64,000 nucleotides of DNA. Origin: Clostridium oryzae. GTDB lineage: Bacteria > Bacillota > Clostridia > Clostridiales > Clostridiaceae. The stretch covers positions 45,458-109,457 of the forward strand of contig NZ_MZGV01000010.1 in assembly GCF_002029235.1 (NCBI RefSeq). Direction: 5' to 3'. The position numbers and the translations under genes were made by a program. Below, one piece after another: positions 1-8,430 of this stretch. The notes beneath the pieces were generated by a model, which was not told the origin of the DNA, ran no database searches, and was given only the letters and a program-made list of their open reading frames with translations. How positions within the stretch are numbered: position 1 is the first letter of the stretch; each line of letters starts with the position of its first letter.

Positions 1-749
1 TCCCCTACCAATGGATGTCCTATATATGCCATATGGACTCTTATCTGATGGGTTCGCCCAGTTTCTAGTCTGCATTCTATAAATGATGTGTTCTTGAACC
101 TGTCAATAACTTTATAGTGAGTAACAGCTCTTCTTCCATCCTTCACTACTGCTATCTTTTTTCTGTCTTGAGGATTTCTTGCTAACGGAGCATCTACAGT
201 GCCATCATCATTTTTAATAATGCCTTCAACTATAGCATTATATACCCTCTTCATAGAATGTTCCTTTAATTGTTTAGAAAGTTCTATATGTGCAAAGTCG
301 TTTTTTGCAATTACAAGTACACCCGAAGTATCCTTGTCGATTCTATGTACAATTCCAGGCCTTATGACTCCATTTATACCAGATAGGTCTTTACAATGAT
401 TCAATATAGCGTTAACTAATGTGCCTGTATAATTTCCCGCCGCCGGGTGGACAACCATACCCTGCGGCTTATTGACAACTATTACATCACTATCTTCATA
501 CATTATGTCAATTGGTATATCTTCAGCGTTTACCTGTAAGACTTCCGGCTCTGGAATAATAATTTTTATATTATCACCTTTTCTCAATTTGTAACTGTTT
601 TTAATTACTTTGTCATTAACTTTGCAATGACCATCCTCTATTATGTTTTGTATAAAAGACCTAGATTTCTTTGTAAGTTTGCCAATTAAATATTTATCGA
701 TACGCAGACCTATATCCTGTTCTTCAGCTGAAAGTATATATTCTTCCAT
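1..749 (-). CDS. rluD: Ribosomal large-subunit pseudouridine synthase, RluA/RluD family (3' end beyond window)
   Basis: Isomerises specific uridines of 23S rRNA to pseudouridine in the cytoplasm. The readable 249 residues begin with an S4 RNA-binding domain (about residues 14-75) and continue into the RluA catalytic domain. The family signature HRIDKDTSG, whose Asp is the nucleophile, is present, followed by TGRTHQIRVH. The gene runs off the left edge, so the last part of the catalytic domain is missing from view, not from the gene. Its ATG overlaps the TGA of lspA by one base (TGATG), so translation is probably coupled. lspA-rluD is a common pair in Firmicutes. Family is certain; the exact target uridine is not. 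Confidence 0.93.
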   Translation of the reverse strand, partial: MEEYILSAEEQDIGLRIDKYLIGKLTKKSRSFIQNIIEDGHCKVNDKVIKNSYKLRKGDNIKIIIPEPEVLQVNAEDIPIDIMYEDSDVIVVNKPQGMVVHPAAGNYTGTLVNAILNHCKDLSGINGVIRPGIVHRIDKDTSGVLVIAKNDFAHIELSKQLKEHSMKRVYNAIVEGIIKNDDGTVDAPLARNPQDRKKIAVVKDGRRAVTHYKVIDRFKNTSFIECRLETGRTHQIRVHMAYIGHPLVG

Positions 750-1192
750 CACTTAACATCCCTTATTACATAAATTACTAACAAAATTGTTCCCACTACT
801 ACAAAAGAATCTGCTACATTAAAGTTAGGCCAAACTGCACTTTTATAGTGAAGCATTATAAAATCTACTACATAACTATAAAAAACCCTATCTATAAGGT
901 TCCCTACTGCACCTGATATTATTAAACTTAAACTTATGGATAATAGCTTTGACTTCTTCCTGTTCATTACCATATAAACAAAAATAGCAACTATTACGGC
1001 TAATGTTACTATGCTTAGAATAATCTGTTTATTTTGCAATATTCCAAATGCAGCTCCTCTATTCTCCACATATGAAAAGCTAAAAAAATTCTTAATAACT
1101 ACTATATCTGGTTTATTTTTTAAATTAGCAGCAGCCCATATCTTGGCAATTCTATCCAAAATAATACCAAGTACAATTATTAAATATTCCAT
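749..1192 (-). CDS. lspA: Lipoprotein signal peptidase (signal peptidase II)
   Basis: Inner-membrane aspartyl protease that removes the signal peptide from diacylglyceryl-modified prolipoproteins. 147 residues, the usual size, with four hydrophobic segments. The two catalytic aspartates are in place: D101 in GNLIDR and D128 in FNVADS. The conserved N-R-G-A-A-F-G stretch sits near residue 54. A ribosome site (GAGGT) lies 8 bases before the ATG. It is followed directly by rluD and preceded by a terminator that separates it from divIVA, so lspA-rluD appears to be its own unit. Confidence 0.96.
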   Translation of the reverse strand: MEYLIIVLGIILDRIAKIWAAANLKNKPDIVVIKNFFSFSYVENRGAAFGILQNKQIILSIVTLAVIVAIFVYMVMNRKKSKLLSISLSLIISGAVGNLIDRVFYSYVVDFIMLHYKSAVWPNFNVADSFVVVGTILLVIYVIRDVK

Positions 1193-1216
1193 TTTTCATA
1201 CCTCGCATCCTATAAT

Positions 1217-1222
1217 ATTATA
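1217..1222 (-). promoter_or_regulatory. Probable -10 box of the lspA-rluD promoter
   Basis: A perfect TATAAT on the minus strand, about 25 bases before the lspA start and just downstream of the divIVA terminator. No good -35 hexamer is visible at 16-18 bases, so this is a position-based guess. Confidence 0.35.
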
Positions 1223-1250
1223 CCCTTAATTTACGAAAGGGGAAGCATAT

Positions 1251-1290
1251 AAAACATAAAAAAACTCACTCCAAAATTGATGGAATGAGT
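1251..1290 (-). terminator. Intrinsic terminator after divIVA
   Basis: On the minus strand a 10-bp stem (ACTCATTCCA / TGGAGTGAGT, one G-U pair) at 1264-1290 is followed by a run of seven T. It ends the yggS-sepF-yggT-ylmH-divIVA unit before lspA. Confidence 0.75.
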
Positions 1291-1331
1291 ATATTTTTTA
1301 ATATGTAATCCACTTTTTAGAATTACAATCT

Positions 1332-1934
1332 CTACTCTTCACTTGCAAAAAACTTTTTAATCTCATTAAGTTCATCATCATTAAATGAATGCTCAACAAT
1401 CTCTTCCTCTTTTGGTATTTGGCTAGAAACTATTTCTTTTTCATTAATTTCTTCAACTGGTGTTCCTACGTTATAATTTTTTGCAAAATCCTTTTCCAAA
1501 TCATCAAAGGTTTCCATCTGAGTCTTCATAAAGTTTCTGAATTTAGCTCTGAATTTCGCAAATTCCTGTTTTAACCTATCATAGTCTCCATTTACTGTCA
1601 TAACATCATTATGAGCCTTTTCCAATATCTTTTGTGCTGTATCATTAGCATTCTTTATTATCAGTTCTGCTTCTTTCTGAGCATTCGTTTTTGCCTGGTC
1701 AGCAGCATTCTGAGCTAAAATCAGCGTATTCTGTATCGTATCTTCGATTTTACTATAGTGCTGTATTTTTTCATTCAAATTCGATATTTTATCCTTCATA
1801 GTCGAGTTCTCTTTATACAGCGCTTCATAATCTTCTGATACTTTAAGTATAAATTCATCAACTTCATCTATATTATATCCTCTGAAGCCTTTTTTAAACT
1901 CTTTGCTATTTATGTCCATAGCTGTTAATCTCAT
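1332..1934 (-). CDS. divIVA: DivIVA-family cell division/polarity protein
   Basis: Peripheral membrane coiled-coil protein that marks negatively curved membrane at septa and poles. 200 residues. The N-terminal lipid-binding module is clear (MRLTAMDINSKEF, then the FRGYNIDEVDEFL-like motif near residue 17), followed by long coiled coil (about 25-145) and an acidic tail. I place the start at the ATG at 1934 because GAGGTGG lies 6 bases upstream; a TTG one codon earlier is less well placed. It follows ylmH by 29 bases, the standard Firmicute order sepF-yggT-ylmH-divIVA. Confidence 0.93.
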   Translation of the reverse strand: MRLTAMDINSKEFKKGFRGYNIDEVDEFILKVSEDYEALYKENSTMKDKISNLNEKIQHYSKIEDTIQNTLILAQNAADQAKTNAQKEAELIIKNANDTAQKILEKAHNDVMTVNGDYDRLKQEFAKFRAKFRNFMKTQMETFDDLEKDFAKNYNVGTPVEEINEKEIVSSQIPKEEEIVEHSFNDDELNEIKKFFASEE

Positions 1935-1963
1935 CAACTACCACCTCATCCTAAATTTTTTTA

Positions 1964-2743
1964 CTAATTAAAACTGTAAATTTTAAGTTTTATTTTTCCG
2001 CTCCCACTGTTACCTGCTGTTTCAATAATGCGATATTTTCCAAAACCTCTTACAGTAATAGTTGAAAGTAAATTCACTTCAAAACTTTTATCCCTTACTT
2101 CAATATAATCAATTTGGACTTTACCTGTATCTATATAATTCACACTCTTACTTCTAGACATCCCGGTTATAGCACCGACTACCGCATCAAGCCTCATAGC
2201 AGCCGCTATAACCAGCTTTTGTTTATATTCTGCTTCTGGAAGTTCTGATTCGTCCTCTATTTCTGTAACTATACACGGACACTTACCAACTTTCATTAGA
2301 TTACTGTCTATATACTCGAACAGTTCTTCACTAACGGGAAAAAAACATCTGTTGTCCTTTACTACTAGGTCACCTAATTTATCACGTTTTATGCCAAGAG
2401 CCATCAGTGCACCTAGATAGTCTCTATGCTGAAGCGTCAGAAATTTGGATCTATTCTCAATACAAACTAACTTAACAGGGAAATTGACTTCAATGCTATT
2501 TTCATAAGAAAAGCATACCATCTTCCTTTCAGCTTCATGAAAACCACCATAGGTATAGATATCAAAGCCAAAATAATTTTTCATTTCTATAATGGTACTC
2601 CAAACAGCTGGAGAAAGAAACTCATTAAAGAAGGTAGTTCTATGTGTTTTTAAAACTAAGCTAACTTTCTCAAATAACTTAGTTACCTGTTCTTTTTCTC
2701 CTGTACTGAAATGCTTCAAAAAATCATCTTTTTTAAAGTTCAT
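1964..2743 (-). CDS. ylmH: YlmH-type S4-domain RNA-binding protein
   Basis: 259-residue cytoplasmic protein. Residues about 1-170 are the YlmH N-terminal region and about 181-243 form an S4 RNA-binding domain (RLDAVVGAITGMSRSKS onward). Members of this family sit in the sepF-divIVA division cluster; studies in Bacillus link YlmH/RqcP to ribosome-associated quality control, binding peptidyl-tRNA/50S complexes. The start lies one base after the yggT stop, and no strong ribosome site is visible, so translational coupling to yggT is likely. Confidence 0.9.
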   Translation of the reverse strand: MNFKKDDFLKHFSTGEKEQVTKLFEKVSLVLKTHRTTFFNEFLSPAVWSTIIEMKNYFGFDIYTYGGFHEAERKMVCFSYENSIEVNFPVKLVCIENRSKFLTLQHRDYLGALMALGIKRDKLGDLVVKDNRCFFPVSEELFEYIDSNLMKVGKCPCIVTEIEDESELPEAEYKQKLVIAAAMRLDAVVGAITGMSRSKSVNYIDTGKVQIDYIEVRDKSFEVNLLSTITVRGFGKYRIIETAGNSGSGKIKLKIYSFN

Positions 2744-2744
2744 G

Positions 2745-2981
2745 TTATATTCTGATTATGCCTCTGATAAAAAATAAAATCAGCATTGCTATAACCGGAG
2801 ATATATCCACAGGTACATTTGTTGCAAATCTTTCTTGAAGCTTCCTGCCAGGGATGTAAAGAGGTTTAGTAATATTTCCTATAAATTGTCTTATATTATT
2901 GCGTTCATCTGGTATTACCCAAGATAGAATAACATCAGCCAAAATAAACAATTCTAAAATATCTATAAACGAGCTTAACAA
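2745..2981 (-). CDS. yggT: YggT-family membrane protein
   Basis: Small integral membrane protein of the YggT family, which lies next to sepF in most Firmicutes; the role is not settled. Two hydrophobic segments are seen, with the typical ADVILSWV and PLYIPGRK-like motifs. The given start is the TTG at 2981, but no ribosome site is near it. A strong AGGAGG (3005-3010) lies 8 bases before an in-frame ATT at 2996, which would add five residues and suit the family N-terminus better. Gene identity is firm; the start is uncertain. Confidence 0.87.
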   Translation of the reverse strand: MLSSFIDILELFILADVILSWVIPDERNNIRQFIGNITKPLYIPGRKLQERFATNVPVDISPVIAMLILFFIRGIIRI

Positions 2982-3008
2982 TCTAACTATAATAATTATT
3001 ATCCCCTC

Positions 3009-3467
3009 CTATTTTGTCCAGGCAAATATGCCACGACTGGATAACTCACTTTTTAGTTCATTTGTAACTTCAACATTGGATGGTGAAAGTACATACACAC
3101 CTCTCTCCACTTCTTGAAGTTCACCATTTAAGACATAGCTGGCTCCGCCCATGAAATCTAGAAGCCTCTGAGCTACTTTAGGTTCAAGTTCTGTAGTATT
3201 AACTACAACGATTCTCCTGTCTCTAAGTTCATCACAAATATTAGCTGCTTCTTCAAAAGCTGTAGGTTTTGTTATTATGATCTTTGGAGATGAAGCTGTA
3301 TGTATATTAACAACTTTGCTCTGTTTCTTATTTGATGAAGTTATCGGTGGATTTACTGTTTGCTCTACCTCTGGTACCTCCTCTTCATTTTCAATCTCTT
3401 CGATATCGTCATACTCATCCTCTAATCCGAAAAATCCCATAAGCTTGTTCATCACTTTATTTGCCAT
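3009..3467 (-). CDS. sepF: Cell division protein SepF
   Basis: Cytoplasmic partner of FtsZ that polymerises into rings and anchors the Z-ring to membrane. 152 residues: a short amphipathic N-terminal helix ([17 protein letters not shown], the membrane anchor), an acidic linker (about 18-60) and the C-terminal SepF domain (about 65-150) with the [12 protein letters not shown] core and [12 protein letters not shown] turn. It lies between yggS and yggT, 27 bases upstream of the latter. Confidence 0.95.
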   Translation of the reverse strand: MANKVMNKLMGFFGLEDEYDDIEEIENEEEVPEVEQTVNPPITSSNKKQSKVVNIHTASSPKIIITKPTAFEEAANICDELRDRRIVVVNTTELEPKVAQRLLDFMGGASYVLNGELQEVERGVYVLSPSNVEVTNELKSELSSRGIFAWTK

Positions 3468-3506
3468 TTTGTTTTACCTCCTACTTTTTAATTTAGGTCA
3501 TCAATT

Positions 3507-4184
3507 TTACTTGTTCACCTTTTGATTATTATATATTCTTTTACCAAAAATACCTTCTCCAATTCTAACCATATTAGAACCTTCATCTGCTGCAATTTTA
3601 AAATCACCAGTCATACCCATGGACAAATACTGCATATTTATATTATTGAATTGTCGTTTAGCAAGAGAATCAAAAACATTCTTTACCTGTTTAAAATATT
3701 CTCTGCATTTATCTTCATTTCCAATAGGAATAACTGTCATTATACCACTTACTTTAACATTGTTACATTTTTCAACTTCAGAAATCAGTTCCTCTAAATT
3801 CTCAAGTAATAAGCCGGTTTTATTCTCTTCTCTTCCAATATTAATCTCTATAAGAGTATTAGCGGTTATACCAGCTTTAGCATATTGCTTTTCTATTTCT
3901 TTTAGCAGTCTGACACTATCCAATGACTGTATCAAAAACACCTTTCCGACTATATATTTTACTTTATTGGTTTGAAGATGTCCTATAATGTGCCATCTTA
4001 CGTCTTTGTGAAAGGGTTCGTATTTATCAGTAAACTCTTGAACCTTATTTTCTCCAAAATCTCTTAATCCTGAATTATAAGCCTCTTCCATTTCATCTAA
4101 ACTTCTGGTTTTACTTACAGCTATCAGAGTAATATTCTCTTTTAAAACTTTTTTTATGTTATTAATATTATCTTGTATGCTCAA
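3507..4184 (-). CDS. yggS: PLP homeostasis protein, YggS/PROSC family
   Basis: Binds pyridoxal phosphate and helps balance the free cofactor; no enzymatic activity is established for the family. 225 residues folding as the alanine-racemase-type TIM barrel. The PLP lysine is K25 in AVSKTR, and the family motifs FGENKVQEF, WHIIGHLQTNK and MSMGMTGDF are present. The start is TTG, with AAGGAG 8 bases upstream. It leads the sepF-divIVA unit, as in many Firmicutes. Confidence 0.95.
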   Translation of the reverse strand: MSIQDNINNIKKVLKENITLIAVSKTRSLDEMEEAYNSGLRDFGENKVQEFTDKYEPFHKDVRWHIIGHLQTNKVKYIVGKVFLIQSLDSVRLLKEIEKQYAKAGITANTLIEINIGREENKTGLLLENLEELISEVEKCNNVKVSGIMTVIPIGNEDKCREYFKQVKNVFDSLAKRQFNNINMQYLSMGMTGDFKIAADEGSNMVRIGEGIFGKRIYNNQKVNK

Positions 4185-4228
4185 GTCATCAGCTCCTTAC
4201 TTTTTCTAAGTAAAGCATTTCTTTGCAA

Positions 4229-4234
4229 ATTATA
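4229..4234 (-). promoter_or_regulatory. Possible -10 box upstream of yggS
   Basis: A TATAAT on the minus strand about 45 bases before the yggS TTG. The -35 region is poor. The spacer 4185-4406 otherwise holds only a 25-codon open stretch (see findings). Confidence 0.3.
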
Positions 4235-4406
4235 TAAAAATGTGATTACATTTCATTATATATTTTATTTGGACAGTAAATCGCGGAAAGCATCCAAGAT
4301 CATCATCTCCACCAAGAAGTACTTATCCCAATATAATCTTTATTATCTATATATTCTTCAAATTTTATTATTTTCCTTCATAGGATGTAGAAATTATGAT
4401 ATTATT

Positions 4407-5138
4407 TTATCTTTTTTCTGCATCCTTCATAAATTTATTTTTCATTGTACCAATATACGCATATATTTTAACATTTTTTGATTTATGTATAGAAGCTTTT
4501 ACACCTCTGTATTTTAAAAATGTTAAATATCCATCATCCGAGGTTAGATATTCATTAATACCCTCTGAGTCTCCAATAGCTCTAATATTGAATGGAGGAT
4601 TTAAGGTTACATCATTTATCTTAATTAGTCTTCCCCAGCAGTACACTTCTGAAGTTCCAATAATTCTTTGACCATTTACAGATATTGCTTGTGCATTGTT
4701 TAACTTTAATGCATTAATAATCTCTAGTATATCAAAATAGTGCACAAGTTTCGTGTTAGCGTTATAATCTTGATTTTTATTAAAATCTATTTGTCCATCG
4801 TCTAGAACTATTTCAACTCCTGGACCTGCAACATCTGCTGTACCTAGAACCTTACTATTATTATTCAATTCCTTTTTCAAATCATTTATTATTTTAGAAT
4901 CTGACTCACCTAAATCCTTCTCATACTTATTAAGTTTCTTTAAATTACTATAATAGCTTTTTTCTATGTCGGATAAATCATTGTACAATTTATTCTTTTC
5001 ATTTGTAGCGTTTTGGTATTGCTGAGTTGTAAGGATAGTTCTGACTATAGGTGTACTATAGTTCATACTGGTTGATATTAAAATTCCAAGTATGAGAGCT
5101 GATAAAAATACATATATATTTACTTTATTTTTTTTCAT
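4407..5138 (-). CDS. DUF881 (YlxW/YlxX-type) membrane-anchored protein
   Basis: 243 residues with one N-terminal membrane segment (about 9-29), a coiled coil (about 40-85) and a DUF881 domain (about 95-235) exposed outside the membrane. DUF881 proteins sit in the division cluster of Firmicutes and Actinobacteria, often in pairs around a small basic protein, exactly as here. Their function is unknown. The domain holds the family stretches DVAGPGVEIVLDDGQ and VNGQRI. It follows the small basic protein gene by 13 bases. Confidence 0.88.
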   Translation of the reverse strand: MKKNKVNIYVFLSALILGILISTSMNYSTPIVRTILTTQQYQNATNEKNKLYNDLSDIEKSYYSNLKKLNKYEKDLGESDSKIINDLKKELNNNSKVLGTADVAGPGVEIVLDDGQIDFNKNQDYNANTKLVHYFDILEIINALKLNNAQAISVNGQRIIGTSEVYCWGRLIKINDVTLNPPFNIRAIGDSEGINEYLTSDDGYLTFLKYRGVKASIHKSKNVKIYAYIGTMKNKFMKDAEKR

Positions 5139-5151
5139 GTTATCACCAGCC

Positions 5152-5493
5152 TTACTTACGAGCTCTAAAATTTTCTATAACCAAACGTCTAATTATAGCA
5201 AAATTATCAAATATTCTTCCTCCGAAAACTATAACTGCTGCAATATAAATTGGTATTCCAAGCTTATCACCCAAATATGCTAGTCCAGCTGCTAATGCAG
5301 CATTTCCAAAAAAGCCAGACACAAAAATATCAGGCTGGAAATTTTTAGATAGATTAGCTCTTATAGCACCAAATACCGAATCCAGACTTGCCAGAATAGC
5401 AACTGAAAGATATGCTGAATATTTTTCTGGTATAATTAAATCCCATCGTATTCCTACGATTATGCCAATTAATAGCCCAAGTAACGCTATCAT
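5152..5493 (-). CDS. sbp: Small basic protein, DUF1290 family
   Basis: 113-residue membrane protein with about three hydrophobic segments, beginning MIALLGLLIGIIVGIRWD. The DSVFGAIRA and GFFGNAALAA motifs identify the DUF1290/Sbp family, encoded beside ftsZ or divIB in Firmicutes. Role unknown. It is flanked on both sides by DUF881 genes with gaps of 13 and 15 bases, suggesting the three act together. Confidence 0.9.
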   Translation of the reverse strand: MIALLGLLIGIIVGIRWDLIIPEKYSAYLSVAILASLDSVFGAIRANLSKNFQPDIFVSGFFGNAALAAGLAYLGDKLGIPIYIAAVIVFGGRIFDNFAIIRRLVIENFRARK

Positions 5494-5508
5494 TAATTCT
5501 CACCCCAT

Positions 5509-6240
5509 TTACTTTTTATCTATATTCTTCAAATATTCACTAGAATAAGTAGTATTGCTTTTAGTTATTTTTATATTATCTAATTTTTGCACAGTATGAT
5601 CATAATAGGTTAAGTTTTGATACGTCATTACTCCCGGGAAATCTAAATCCTTAGCCATCTTTTCCTTATCTCCTATTGCCTTTATCGTTATTTTGCTAGA
5701 AGGAGAAATTCTTTCATTATTGACTATAATATAATCTGAAGTACTGCTTATTCCAGTTTGAAGCGTAACCCTATTGCCATTTATTGAAACAGCTTCTGCT
5801 CCTGAAAAAAACAATTCATTTATCAGATAACTTATCTCTGTATGATCTATATACTGTGACTCTACTTTTGAAGAAAATATATTAGACTGAGGTGCTATTG
5901 AAAGAATTATTCCAGGACCTTTAACATCTGTATAGCCTAGAAGCACTCTGGAATTATCCAATTCATCCTTTATCTCTTTAGCAGCAGAACTGCTACTTGT
6001 AGCCATTTCTTCATAATGTTTAATCTGTTCCATCAACTGCTGATTCTTTTTCTCAAGCTGTTTTTTGTTTTCCTTGAGCTGCTCAATTTGAGAAGTAACT
6101 TCTATAGAGCTATATTTTTGATTGGAAGCAGTATCTATATTCTGTTTATTTAACAATTTAAACTGATAAGTCAACATGAATCCTAAAAGTGCACATACTA
6201 TACCAACAGTTAGCTGAGATAATAACTTTTTTAATTTCAT
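5509..6240 (-). CDS. DUF881 (YlxW-type) membrane-anchored protein
   Basis: Second DUF881 protein, 243 residues, a diverged paralogue of the one downstream. One N-terminal membrane segment (about 10-28), a long coiled coil (about 45-85, with repeated LEKKNQQLMEQIK-type heptads) and the DUF881 domain (about 95-240) with DVKGPGIILSI and INGNRVTLQ. The start ATG lies 30 bases after the divIB stop. Function unknown. Confidence 0.88.
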   Translation of the reverse strand: MKLKKLLSQLTVGIVCALLGFMLTYQFKLLNKQNIDTASNQKYSSIEVTSQIEQLKENKKQLEKKNQQLMEQIKHYEEMATSSSSAAKEIKDELDNSRVLLGYTDVKGPGIILSIAPQSNIFSSKVESQYIDHTEISYLINELFFSGAEAVSINGNRVTLQTGISSTSDYIIVNNERISPSSKITIKAIGDKEKMAKDLDFPGVMTYQNLTYYDHTVQKLDNIKITKSNTTYSSEYLKNIDKK

Positions 6241-6270
6241 ATAATACCCCCAACTTGTTAAAACTTATGC

Positions 6271-7065
6271 CTACTTATTTATATGGAATACAGGGTTACC
6301 TTGAAAACTAACATCAATATAGCCTTTTGAATTCTTTAGTTTTCGCTGATCAATTATTGCAATTGCTTTATTTAGTTTGTTCATCATGTCCCTTTTATAC
6401 CCTACTTTAACAAGCATCTTTGAAAAATATATTTTAACGTTATTTTTATCACTTATATCTACTTTAGTTATTCTTATATTCTGATCATTCATAGTATTTC
6501 TGTCACTTAGATCAGAAATCTCTTTTAAAGTTTGTACTACGTATTTGTCACTGGATACCGTTTCACCTATATTAGCATCTTCAAGATTCATATTGCTTAT
6601 CTGGATATATTTATCCTTACTATGTAGCTTACTATCTCTTTCAAGAACTACAGCTTCATTGTCAAGATAAACAATCCCATCTCCGCTTTTAATATAGTAA
6701 ACAGGTCTTCTCTCCTTAACATATACATCAACTATAGATGGTAATTTTCTTTTAATCTTAACAGATTTTATATAATTATTAGTAGCTATACTTTTTTCAA
6801 TCTTACTTGTATTAAGGTAAAAGATGTTGGAACCTGTTTTTATGTTAGATAACTCTAAAATGCTCGAACTATCAACTATTTTATTTCCAATTACATTTAC
6901 GTGCTTTATATTGAAGTACGTAAGCTTAAGGCATAATACACACAATACAGCAACAAGAAGCACAGAAGTAAATATAGTTTTTCTAATAATTCTTCTGCGC
7001 CTTCTCTTTTTAATAAGCACATTATACTTTTTCATATCCTTTTCATTTCTACTTACCTTATTCAT
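6271..7065 (-). CDS. divIB: Cell division protein DivIB/FtsQ
   Basis: Bitopic membrane protein of the divisome, partner of FtsL and DivIC. 264 residues: basic cytoplasmic N-terminus with KKRRRRRIIRK near residue 20, one membrane segment (about 31-50), a POTRA domain (about 53-122) with HVNVIGNKIVDSSSI and NNYIKSVKIKRKLPS, and a FtsQ/DivIB beta domain to the end. The 247-base spacer upstream of the gene suggests either a separate promoter or a loose join to ftsW. Confidence 0.92.
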   Translation of the reverse strand: MNKVSRNEKDMKKYNVLIKKRRRRRIIRKTIFTSVLLVAVLCVLCLKLTYFNIKHVNVIGNKIVDSSSILELSNIKTGSNIFYLNTSKIEKSIATNNYIKSVKIKRKLPSIVDVYVKERRPVYYIKSGDGIVYLDNEAVVLERDSKLHSKDKYIQISNMNLEDANIGETVSSDKYVVQTLKEISDLSDRNTMNDQNIRITKVDISDKNNVKIYFSKMLVKVGYKRDMMNKLNKAIAIIDQRKLKNSKGYIDVSFQGNPVFHINK

Positions 7066-7201
7066 ATATAACTACTCCTAATGGGACTAAAATTGTAACT
7101 TTTAATGCAAAATTAATTTTTAAAGTATTCTTCAAAAGCAAATATCATATATTTTATGATACCACTTATTAGTATAAATTTCATTAAAATATTAATTAAA
7201 A

Positions 7202-7229
7202 ATAAAATAAATATTAATATTTATTTTAT
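7202..7229. repeat. 28-bp perfect A/T palindrome in the ftsW-divIB spacer
   Basis: The 247-base spacer 7066-7312 has no gene that I can support. It is almost pure A+T and contains a 28-base perfect palindrome. With so few G/C pairs it could be chance, a weak terminator or a protein site. Confidence 0.4.
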
Positions 7230-7312
7230 AAATATACTTAAAATACTAGCCAAAATTCTAAATATTGCACTTTTTTTGCTTTATGTACTCAATATAATAG
7301 AACTTTTATCGA

Positions 7313-8413
7313 TTACTTTCGCTGTCTGGATATGTTTAACAGAACTCCTGTAGCAACCATATTTATGACAAGTGAGGTACCACCAGCACTTATAAACGGA
7401 AGTGGTACTCCAGTTACCGGCATTGATCCTGAAACTACGGCAATATTTATTATAGCCTGCACTGCAATTATTGAAGTTATACCTGTAGCCAAAAGCGTCC
7501 CAAAGATGTCTTTTGCATTTAAAGCTGTCCTTATGCCTCTCCATATAAGTATCATAAATAATGCTATTACAAATGCACAGCCAATAAGTCCAAGTTCTTC
7601 TCCAATAATCGAGAAGATAAAATCATTATGAGCTTCGGGAAGGTAATAAGCTTTCTGCCTTGACTGCCCTAGTCCAACTCCCCATATTCCTCCTGACCCT
7701 AGTGCCAGAAGTGATTGAATAAGTTGATAGCCTTCACTCAAAGCATTTTTCCACGGGTCCATAAAACCAAGTATTCTATCCCGCCTGTATGACTTTGAAA
7801 ATATCAAAGCAACAGCTCCTACAAGTCCTAATGGAGTAACAATGCCAAATAGATGCCAGCATCTTGCACCTGCAACAAACAGCATAATCATAGTTACCAT
7901 AACTATTACAGTAAAAATACTCATATTGTTTTCTGCCAGAATTAGTCCTGCATATATGAGTGAGATAAACAAATAATATCCTACTCCGGAAAATAATTTT
8001 TTTATCTCTTCTCCCCTTTTGTCCATGCTCTTAGCCATAAAAAGCACCACAACATACTTTACTATTTCTGATGGTTGAAATGAAGTAAAACCCAAATTTA
8101 TCCATCGTCGTGCTCCATTTACAGAAGGCATTGCGAATACTATAAGCAGAAGCGGAATGCATAATATCATAAGAATGTTGGAAAACTTTCGCAATTTATG
8201 ATAATCGTAGCCTATAGCAAAAAACATGCAGATGATTCCTAATACAGCCCAAGCACCCTGTCTTTTCAAAAAATACATATCATCTTTATACTTTATTTCG
8301 GCGGTCCATGAACTTGCACTATATACCATTATAATTCCTACGGCTAAAAGCAGCATTATCGTAATAAACATTACAAAATCAGCTTCTCCCATCTTTTTTC
8401 TGGCTTTTTCCAT
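7313..8413 (-). CDS. ftsW: Lipid II polymerase/flippase-type SEDS protein (FtsW/SpoVE)
   Basis: SEDS-family integral membrane protein, 366 residues with about ten membrane segments; family members polymerise lipid II together with a class B PBP. Seen motifs: the PSVNGARRWINLG loop (about 97-109), FQPSEIVK, and the C-terminal PLPFISAGGTSLVINM. Its place between mraY and divIB is where Bacillus has spoVE, and the SpoVD-type PBP upstream is the natural partner, so sporulation (SpoVE), division (FtsW) or both are possible. Ribosome site AGGAGG lies 6 bases before ATG. Confidence 0.93.
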   Translation of the reverse strand: MEKARKKMGEADFVMFITIMLLLAVGIIMVYSASSWTAEIKYKDDMYFLKRQGAWAVLGIICMFFAIGYDYHKLRKFSNILMILCIPLLLIVFAMPSVNGARRWINLGFTSFQPSEIVKYVVVLFMAKSMDKRGEEIKKLFSGVGYYLFISLIYAGLILAENNMSIFTVIVMVTMIMLFVAGARCWHLFGIVTPLGLVGAVALIFSKSYRRDRILGFMDPWKNALSEGYQLIQSLLALGSGGIWGVGLGQSRQKAYYLPEAHNDFIFSIIGEELGLIGCAFVIALFMILIWRGIRTALNAKDIFGTLLATGITSIIAVQAIINIAVVSGSMPVTGVPLPFISAGGTSLVINMVATGVLLNISRQRK

Positions 8414-8430
8414 ATTACTCCTCCTGAGAA

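Noticed and set aside
4173..4481. 102-codon plus-strand open frame across the yggS-DUF881 spacer
   Set aside because: Overlaps the starts and ends of well-supported minus-strand genes, is Phe/Ile/Tyr-rich as expected from A/T-rich spacer, and has no ribosome site.
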